From assembly GCA_026415985.1 (NCBI GenBank), contig JAOAGA010000015.1:1-10807 (forward strand): a stretch of 10,807 nucleotides of DNA. Direction: 5' to 3'. This DNA is from Pseudomonadota bacterium. Lineage in GTDB: Bacteria; CALINM01. Within the stretch, counting starts at the first letter, position 1. Every line of letters starts with the position of its first letter. Positions 6,232-10,807 of the stretch are shown here, one piece after another. Under the pieces are notes generated by a model. The model did no database searches. It worked only from the letters and a program-made list of their open reading frames with translations, and was not told the origin of the DNA. A program made the position numbers and the translations under genes.

Positions 6232-7031
6232 ATTTTTTCGTATAGAAAGGATATCCAGTGATAGTTTTTATCTTTTAATGTACGCCTTTTTAAAAGTTTA
6301 TAGTCAGAAAAGGCATTCATCAACTCATCGGTCTGTTCCTTTAATATACCTGAAAGTATTAATTTCCCGCCTTTTTTTAAGGCACCGTCTATTTGCCACT
6401 TCAACTCTAAAATTGTAGTCAGTAGTATGTTACAGACGATGATATCAAACTTATCGGTTTTTTCCAATGATGTGGATAGAGATATGTTTTTACAGCGGTT
6501 TTTAATTATATTTTTTTTTGCTTCTTTAATTGCTATCTCGTCAATATCAACTGCAAAAACACGAAGTGCGCCTAACTTTTCGGCACAGATAGATAGGATT
6601 GCAGAACCACAACCTAAATCAAGAACGGTATCTCCTTTTTTAACCTCGTCAATAAGAAATTTAATACACATCTTTGTGGTGGGATGGCTACCTGTTCCAA
6701 AGGCAAATGACGGATTTATAATTATTTTTTTAAACCCTAGGGGTTTTTTTATTTTTTTAAAAGAAGGGACTATAAGGAAAGGAGGTATCCTGATAATTTT
6801 ATGAAATCTTTTCCATTTTGAAAGCCAGTCTATCTTTTGGGAAACTTTTTCGACAAATATTTCTTTGTTTGTAAAAGATGATTTAAAGCCATCAGAATCT
6901 TCCTTATTTTCAAAAAAGATTATTAGATCCTTATCACTTTCCTGAAGACCCTTTGAGTTATTTAAATAAGATGAAAGGATTATCTTTTCCTTTTCTTCTT
7001 CGTTTTTAAAAGGTATTTTGACTTGCCACAT
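6228..7031 (-). CDS. prmA: Ribosomal protein L11 methyltransferase
   Basis: The product is 267 residues from the ATG at 7031. The N-terminal substrate-recognition part (1-90) is followed by a class I SAM-dependent fold. Motifs visible are NPSFAFGTGSHPTT (106-119), VLDLGCGSAILSICAEKLGA (136-155), VDIDEIAIKEAKKNI (161-175) and CNILLTTIL (200-208), where the family usually has ANIL. PrmA trimethylates several positions on L11. A longer frame begins at TTG 7073, but that codon is part of a good -35 hexamer (TTGAAA). The -10 (7050-7045) also lies inside the extension, so the ATG at 7031 is preferred. It starts with MW, as PrmA proteins often do. It has no Shine-Dalgarno and probably a very short leader. 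It is the first gene of the prmA-rsmE-exonuclease operon. Confidence 0.92.
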   Translation of the reverse strand: MWQVKIPFKNEEEKEKIILSSYLNNSKGLQESDKDLIIFFENKEDSDGFKSSFTNKEIFVEKVSQKIDWLSKWKRFHKIIRIPPFLIVPSFKKIKKPLGFKKIIINPSFAFGTGSHPTTKMCIKFLIDEVKKGDTVLDLGCGSAILSICAEKLGALRVFAVDIDEIAIKEAKKNIIKNRCKNISLSTSLEKTDKFDIIVCNILLTTILELKWQIDGALKKGGKLILSGILKEQTDELMNAFSDYKLLKRRTLKDKNYHWISFLYEKI

Positions 7032-7052
7032 ATTAATGTTAAAGAATATAAT
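7023..7052 (+). promoter_or_regulatory. trxB promoter, overlapping the prmA promoter
   Basis: TTGCCA (7023-7028) and TATAAT (7047-7052) are 18 bp apart. The predicted start near 7059 gives a leader of about 33 nt that includes the trxB Shine-Dalgarno. Its -35 lies inside the first codons of prmA. Confidence 0.6.
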
Positions 7053-7073
7053 TAAATTTGAAAATTTTTTCAA
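7045..7073 (-). promoter_or_regulatory. prmA operon promoter
   Basis: Read leftward, TTGAAA (7073-7068) and TATATT (7050-7045) are separated by 17 bp. The predicted start near 7038 leaves about 6-7 nt before the prmA ATG, so the mRNA would be nearly leaderless. The -10 overlaps that of the opposing trxB promoter by 4 bp. Confidence 0.6.
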
Positions 7074-7091
7074 AGCTTTTTTGGAGGGCCT

Positions 7092-8006
7092 ATGAATTAT
7101 GATGTAATAATAGTTGGTGGCGGACCTGCGGGGCTTACCTCAGCCATATATACCTCAAGGGCTATGCAAAAAACACTTGTAATAGAAGAAAGGGCCGTTG
7201 GTGGTCAGATGGTATTGACAACAGAAGTTGAAAACTATCCCGGGTTTCCTGATGGTATTATGGGGGCAGAGCTGGGAAGCTTGATGGAAAAACAGGCAAG
7301 AAGATTCGGAGCAGAGATAAGGTATGGCAGTTTTAAAGGCATCGATACAGAAAAAAAGGTTTTAAAAACTTCTGAAGAAGAAATATCTTTCAAGGCTCTG
7401 ATACTTGCATTAGGAGCAGAACCCGCAAAACTTGGTTTACCAAAGGAAGAAGAGCTAACCGGCAGAGGTATCTCATACTGCGCCACCTGTGACGGTGCCT
7501 TTTTCAGAGAGCAAAAAGTTGCTGTTATCGGCGGTGGGAATACCGCATTAGAAGAAGCCCTTTTTTTGACGAATTTTGCAAGCAAGGTTTATCTGATTCA
7601 CAGAAGAGATAGCTTTAGGGGTGAGAAATATCTTCAGGAAAAGGTGAAAAAAAATCCTAAAATAGAAACTGTCTTAAGCACCATACCAAAAGAGATAATA
7701 GGTGAAAACGATGTTAACGGATTGAGGGTTTTTGGTTTGAAAGATAACAGAGAATATGTTCTTGATGTAACAGGGGTTTTTATTTTTGTTGGTTACAAAC
7801 CCAAGACCGAGATCATAAAGGGAGTTGTTGAGTTAAATGAACAAGGTTATATCAAAGCAGACAGATATCTGAGAACTTCTGTACCCTTTATCTTTGCCTG
7901 CGGGGATTGTATTGATAAACCCTATAAGCAGATTGCTTCTGCAGTAGGTGATGGATGTGTAGCGGGAATGTCTGCGGTAAGTTACATTGAATATGAATGC
8001 TTGTAG
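7092..8006 (+). CDS. trxB: Thioredoxin reductase (NADPH, FAD)
   Basis: The 304-residue protein is full length for the low-molecular-weight type. VGGGPAGL (8-15) binds FAD, and C130-A-T-C133 is the redox-active disulfide followed by DG. GGGNTALEEA (147-156) and HRRDSFR (170-176) form the NADPH site, whose arginines favour NADPH over NADH. The C-terminal FAD motif is ACGDC (269-273) followed by the conserved KQIASAVGDGCVA. It passes electrons from NADPH to thioredoxin in the cytosol, supporting thiol homeostasis. No thioredoxin gene is visible nearby. A strong GGAGGG (7083-7088) sits close to the ATG, about 3-4 nt away. The tsaE gene follows 39 nt after the stop, so the two are probably co-transcribed. 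Confidence 0.95.
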   Translation: MNYDVIIVGGGPAGLTSAIYTSRAMQKTLVIEERAVGGQMVLTTEVENYPGFPDGIMGAELGSLMEKQARRFGAEIRYGSFKGIDTEKKVLKTSEEEISFKALILALGAEPAKLGLPKEEELTGRGISYCATCDGAFFREQKVAVIGGGNTALEEALFLTNFASKVYLIHRRDSFRGEKYLQEKVKKNPKIETVLSTIPKEIIGENDVNGLRVFGLKDNREYVLDVTGVFIFVGYKPKTEIIKGVVELNEQGYIKADRYLRTSVPFIFACGDCIDKPYKQIASAVGDGCVAGMSAVSYIEYECL

Positions 8007-8024
8007 ATGGTGATTGGTGAATGG
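8007..8024 (+). repeat. Short heptamer repeat in the trxB-tsaE gap
   Basis: ATGGTGA (8007-8013) and TTGGTGA (8014-8020) are tandem heptamers that differ at one base, followed by a partial ATGG (8021-8024). They fill half of the 39-nt gap. The pattern may be a remnant of a longer array or chance. Confidence 0.35.
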
Positions 8025-8045
8025 GCGGGTGAGAGAAAAGGTCAC

Positions 8046-8483
8046 ATGGAAGAAAAAACAGAGCTCTTTATCTCAAAGTCCTTTGAGGAAACAATTCTTA
8101 TAGGGGAAGAGTTTTCAAAAAAGATCTACGGTGGAGCCATCGTTGCCCTATATGGAGAGTTAGGTTCAGGGAAGACACATTTTGTAAAGGGTATTGCAAA
8201 GGGACTCAGGGTTGAGAGAGAAATTACAAGTCCTTCCTTTGTAATATCTCAGTATTACAGAGGCACTTTATTCAATCTTATTCATATTGATTTATATAGA
8301 ATAAATAATTTCAATGAGTTAGAAGATATTGGCTGGTACGATTTTTTAAATGAGAAAAATATTATCCTCATAGAATGGGCAGATAAGATAGAAGAAGAGT
8401 TAAGAGAGTATAAGGTTATAAGGGTATATTTTAGCTATATAAATGAAAACTCGAGAGAGATAAAAATCATTTATCCGAACTAA
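8046..8483 (+). CDS. tsaE: tRNA threonylcarbamoyladenosine biosynthesis ATPase TsaE
   Basis: The 145-residue protein matches the usual TsaE length of about 150. Walker A is GELGSGKT (37-44). TSPSFVI (61-67), HIDLYRI (80-86) and the Walker B-like LIEWAD (108-113) are all family hallmarks. TsaE hydrolyses ATP to reset the TsaB-TsaD complex, which makes t6A at position 37 of ANN-decoding tRNAs. The start at 8046 is chosen because AAAGG lies just upstream. The in-frame ATG at 8007, directly after the trxB stop, has no ribosome site and would add 13 unlike residues encoded by the heptamer repeat. The stop directly abuts the stop of the convergent CBS gene with no spacer. Confidence 0.93.
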   Translation: MEEKTELFISKSFEETILIGEEFSKKIYGGAIVALYGELGSGKTHFVKGIAKGLRVEREITSPSFVISQYYRGTLFNLIHIDLYRINNFNELEDIGWYDFLNEKNIILIEWADKIEEELREYKVIRVYFSYINENSREIKIIYPN

Positions 8484-8933
8484 TTATCTTTCAAGGTATG
8501 CCAAGAGTAACCCCTCTTTAGTAATAACTCCAACTGGTTTATTATTTTCAACAACAGGGATGTGGTAGAGCTTTTTTTCTACCATTATTGTTGCCACTTC
8601 GTCTATGGTAGCTGAGGGAGAAACGGTTATTAGGTCCTCTGTCATTAGTTCTTCTGCCTTTGATGCGGATATCTTTTTTATCTCTTCGTTAAGTCTGCTC
8701 ATATTTTCAAAAAAAATCATCGAATCAAGGAAGGTAAAAAAGGTTGGTATATGAACCTTTTTTTCCTGAAAGATTAAATCGGTTTCAGTAATTATACCTA
8801 ATAAGTTATTGTCATCATCAACCACAAGGGCAAAATCTTCCTTTTTTTCAAGAAAAAGTTTTGCTACGTCTTTTACTGGCGTATCTTTTTTTATCTTAAT
8901 AAAATCCTTTTTCATTATATCGGTGATATTCAT
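8484..8933 (-). CDS. Two-CBS-domain protein
   Basis: The 149-residue protein is a tandem CBS (Bateman) module and nothing else. CBS1 spans about 1-56 (ITDIMKKDFIKIKKDTPVKD and LLGIITETDLI), and CBS2 spans about 93-149 (AEELMTEDLITVSPSATIDE and PVGVITKEGLL). A hydrophobic and then helical linker of about 35 residues (HIPTFFTFLDSMIFF and on) joins them, as in many stand-alone members. Such modules bind adenine nucleotides or SAM and act as energy or ligand sensors; the partner is unknown. The ATG at 8933 is preferred over one at 8945. It overlaps the upstream stop as ATGA, and the sequence of the longer start itself forms the GGGAGGA ribosome site. Lying behind a nicotinamide-nucleotide repair gene, it may sense a nucleotide, but that is conjecture. 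Confidence 0.88.
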   Translation of the reverse strand: MNITDIMKKDFIKIKKDTPVKDVAKLFLEKKEDFALVVDDDNNLLGIITETDLIFQEKKVHIPTFFTFLDSMIFFENMSRLNEEIKKISASKAEELMTEDLITVSPSATIDEVATIMVEKKLYHIPVVENNKPVGVITKEGLLLAYLER

Positions 8934-10531
8934 ATTTCCTCCCATTTTTTTAGTATTTTGTGGAGATTCTTTATAATATCTGTTGCTGTAAGGGCATTTT
9001 CTCCAACCTCGGACCTTGCAGAGTCTCCTGCTAAGCTATGCAAAGTTACCGCTATCTTAATTGCCGATATTATATCATATCCCTGTCCAATAAAAGAACC
9101 AATAATACCGGATAAAACATCTCCGCTACCCGCTGTAGCCATGCCGGGATTTCCATAAGCTGAAAAAAATACGCTTCCTTTGGGTTCAGCAATAAACTTA
9201 ACAGAAGATTTTAAAACAAGATAAACACCATAAGTATTTGCAAAATTAACCGCGGTCTTGTGAGGTTCAGTAAGGATTATCCTTTTCTCTGTTTTAGAAA
9301 GTCTTTCCATCTCGCCAATATGGGGAGTTAAAACTATCGGGGCTTCAATATTTTTTAGAATTTCAGGATTTTCAGATATGATATTTAGCCCGTCTGCGTC
9401 GATAACAACCGGTATTTTTATTTTTGTGATGAATGATTTTAAAAATATTTTTGTATCTTCTGATAATCCTAAGCCACAGCCAATAATAAGAGCATCTTTA
9501 CTATTGACAAAATTTAATATCTTGTCTTCATCTTCTACCCACTTTTTCACAGGAAAGGTCATAATTTCAGGGTTTGAGACCTGAAAGCAGTAAGACATTT
9601 CTTCAGGTATTATTGCAGTAACAAGTCCACATCCGGATTTCAAAGCGGACACACATGCCAACAAAGCAGCGCCTGACATTCCCTTAGAACCACCCAATAC
9701 CACTACGTGACCATAGCTACCTTTATGGGTATTTAACTTTCTTTTTTTTAGAATGCCTTTTATTTCCTTCTCTTCTAATAAATAACAGTTTCCTTGAGAG
9801 TAATCATAAACCCTCGGAAGGGATATGTCGCCAGACTTCAGCTGGCCACAGTACTCTCTTCCTTCACCTAAAAAATGTCCCAGCTTATAATAACCAAGGG
9901 CGACTGTAAGATCTGCCTTTATAGCAACACCACAGACCTTTCCGGTGTCTGAATCAATTCCTGAGGGAATATCCACGGATATGACGTATTTTTTGTTTTG
10001 ATTAATGAAATCAATGATTTGTTTGTAATAACCAGTTATATCCTTTGATAATCCTGTTCCAAAGATGGCATCTATAATTATATCTGATTTTATGATCTCA
10101 GTTTTAAGTTCTTCACTTAAATCTTCAACCCCAATCTCTTTATTATCCATGGGTTCTTCTGTAGCATAAACTATTTCTTCGGTACTCTTTACAATTATCT
10201 TTTTTATGAAAATTAATCCTAAAGAACTGATAATCTGGAAATTCTGCAGACTTTCAGGTGATAGCCTCTCCCTTTCTCCTAAAAAGAGGATCTTTACGTT
10301 ATAACCATGATTGTGTAAATATCTCGCAACTACAAAGCCGTCACCGCCGTTATTGCCTTTACCGCATACTACGAGTAGTTCAGGATTCTGTAACCCTTTT
10401 TCTTTAATAATTCTCTCGGTTTCTAAATAAACAGACCTCCCCGCATTCTCCATCAATATTAAACGGTAGATACCAAGCTCCTCAGCCCTTTTTTCTGCTT
10501 CTTTCATTTCGTTAGCATTTACTATTCTCAT
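8930..10531 (-). CDS. nnr: Bifunctional NAD(P)H-hydrate epimerase / ADP-dependent dehydratase
   Basis: The 533-residue fusion repairs hydrated NAD(P)H. The N-terminal epimerase (YjeF_N, about 1-240) shows MENAGRSVY (27-35), CGKGNNGGDGFVVARYL (56-72), DAIFGTGL (154-161) and SVDIPSGIDSDTG (185-197). The C-terminal dehydratase (ribokinase-like, about 255-530) shows KGSYGHVVVLGGS (270-282), VIDADGLNII (376-385), LTPHIGEMERL (401-411), ATAGSGDVLSGIIG (465-478) and GENALTATDII (510-520). The epimerase interconverts the R and S hydrates; the dehydratase restores NAD(P)H from the S form using ADP or ATP. About 20-25 extra residues sit near 113-140, before the epimerase GTG motif, compared with what I expect for the family. 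The ATG overlaps the acpS stop as ATGA, and its own stop overlaps the CBS gene start. acpS-nnr pairing is common in bacteria. Confidence 0.95.
   Translation of the reverse strand: MRIVNANEMKEAEKRAEELGIYRLILMENAGRSVYLETERIIKEKGLQNPELLVVCGKGNNGGDGFVVARYLHNHGYNVKILFLGERERLSPESLQNFQIISSLGLIFIKKIIVKSTEEIVYATEEPMDNKEIGVEDLSEELKTEIIKSDIIIDAIFGTGLSKDITGYYKQIIDFINQNKKYVISVDIPSGIDSDTGKVCGVAIKADLTVALGYYKLGHFLGEGREYCGQLKSGDISLPRVYDYSQGNCYLLEEKEIKGILKKRKLNTHKGSYGHVVVLGGSKGMSGAALLACVSALKSGCGLVTAIIPEEMSYCFQVSNPEIMTFPVKKWVEDEDKILNFVNSKDALIIGCGLGLSEDTKIFLKSFITKIKIPVVIDADGLNIISENPEILKNIEAPIVLTPHIGEMERLSKTEKRIILTEPHKTAVNFANTYGVYLVLKSSVKFIAEPKGSVFFSAYGNPGMATAGSGDVLSGIIGSFIGQGYDIISAIKIAVTLHSLAGDSARSEVGENALTATDIIKNLHKILKKWEEI
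8937..8943 (-). promoter_or_regulatory. Shine-Dalgarno that decides the CBS gene start
   Basis: GGGAGGA lies 3-4 nt before the ATG at 8933 and inside the last codons (Trp-Glu-Glu) of the NAD(P)H-hydrate repair gene. It supports the 149-residue form and translational coupling. Confidence 0.7.
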
Positions 10532-10807
10532 ACTTTCTCTAATATTACAAAGGATATAACGTAATCCTTCTCATGTGATATTGACAAATGAATTTTTATC
10601 TCCTCTCCCCTGAAAAATTTTTCATAAACATTTTTATTAATACATATACAGGGTTTTCCTTTTTCATCATTAATTATCTCCAGGTCTTTAAAGGAGATTC
10701 CTCTGAAACCGGTTCCTAAAGCTTTAACAAAGGATTCCTTTGCTGAAAATTTTCCGCCTATTTCTTCAATACTGAACCTATTCAGTTCCCGGGGGGTAAA
10801 GATTTTT
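10528..10807 (-). CDS. acpS: Holo-[acyl-carrier-protein] synthase, partial (N-terminus beyond right edge)
   Basis: Ninety-two codons plus the stop are visible; about 30 N-terminal residues, including the metal-binding Asp near the start, lie outside the window. The visible part begins KIFTPRELNRF and contains GGKFSAKESFVKALGTGF, in which the Glu of AKES is the conserved metal-binding residue. It continues with RGISFKDLEI and IHLSISHEKDYVISFVI, all standard for AcpS. The enzyme moves 4'-phosphopantetheine from CoA to a serine of acyl carrier protein, making it active for fatty-acid synthesis. Its TGA stop overlaps the ATG of the NAD(P)H-hydrate repair gene, so this minus-strand operon starts outside the window. 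Confidence 0.93.
   Translation of the reverse strand, partial: KIFTPRELNRFSIEEIGGKFSAKESFVKALGTGFRGISFKDLEIINDEKGKPCICINKNVYEKFFRGEEIKIHLSISHEKDYVISFVILEKV

Noticed and set aside
6731-6758. Hairpin AAACCC-TAG-GGGTTT followed by a T-run on the plus strand, resembling an intrinsic terminator
   Set aside because: It lies inside prmA antisense to the coding strand. The stem has only three G-C pairs, and the A/T runs are explained by Lys and Phe codons.
8007-8045. ATG at 8007 as the tsaE start
   Set aside because: There is no Shine-Dalgarno, the extra 13 residues come from a heptamer repeat, and TsaE homology begins after 8046.
1-10807. Mobile elements, CRISPR arrays, tRNA or rRNA genes, riboswitches
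   Set aside because: I saw no transposase, integrase, direct-repeat array, cloverleaf-like sequence or long structured leader; the gene-free gaps are all under 250 bp.

Overview
The window is AT-rich bacterial chromosome with short intergenic gaps and many ATGA start/stop overlaps. It encodes bacterial-type proteins throughout: a sigma-54 activator, TsaE, PrmA, RsmE, AcpS, NAD(P)H-hydrate repair and a YedF-type selenium/sulfur protein. The low GC, the sigma-54 control and the Cys-rich PAS domains would suit an anaerobic, possibly thermophilic Gram-negative such as a member of the Deferribacteres. That placement is an inference and was not tested.

Layout. 1-1423 (-) is a large membrane permease of the putative ABC-2 exporter type, cut by the left edge. 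A 231-bp divergent spacer separates it from a plus-strand operon at 1655-3091: an ArsR-type repressor, a CoA-binding (YccU-like) protein, a YedF-type TusA-DsrE fusion, and a 53-residue Cys/His-rich protein that is easy to miss. The four genes are joined by 1- or 4-nt overlaps. Fifty bases later, behind its own sigma-70-like promoter, comes a sigma-54 activator (3142-4803) with two Cys-rich PAS domains.

Three minus-strand genes follow at 7031-4796: prmA, rsmE and a DEDDh exonuclease. They form a coupled operon whose end overlaps the sigma-54 activator tail to tail by 8 bp. trxB and tsaE (7092-8483, +) diverge from prmA, and the two promoters share one -10 region. tsaE abuts a minus-strand operon running in from the right edge: acpS (partial), a bifunctional NAD(P)H-hydrate repair enzyme, and a two-CBS-domain protein, again linked by ATGA overlaps.

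Most genes are housekeeping: translation-factor and rRNA methylation, tRNA t6A synthesis, thiol redox, cofactor repair and acyl-carrier activation. The accessory part is 1424-4803. There a thiol-bearing repressor, a CoA-binding protein, a sulfur/selenium carrier fusion, a tiny possible metal- or thiol-binding protein and a Cys-rich sensor-activator lie together. I infer a sulfur/selenium- or redox-responsive module, but no direct target or substrate can be read from the sequence. I saw no rRNA, tRNA, CRISPR array, insertion sequence or convincing intrinsic terminator.
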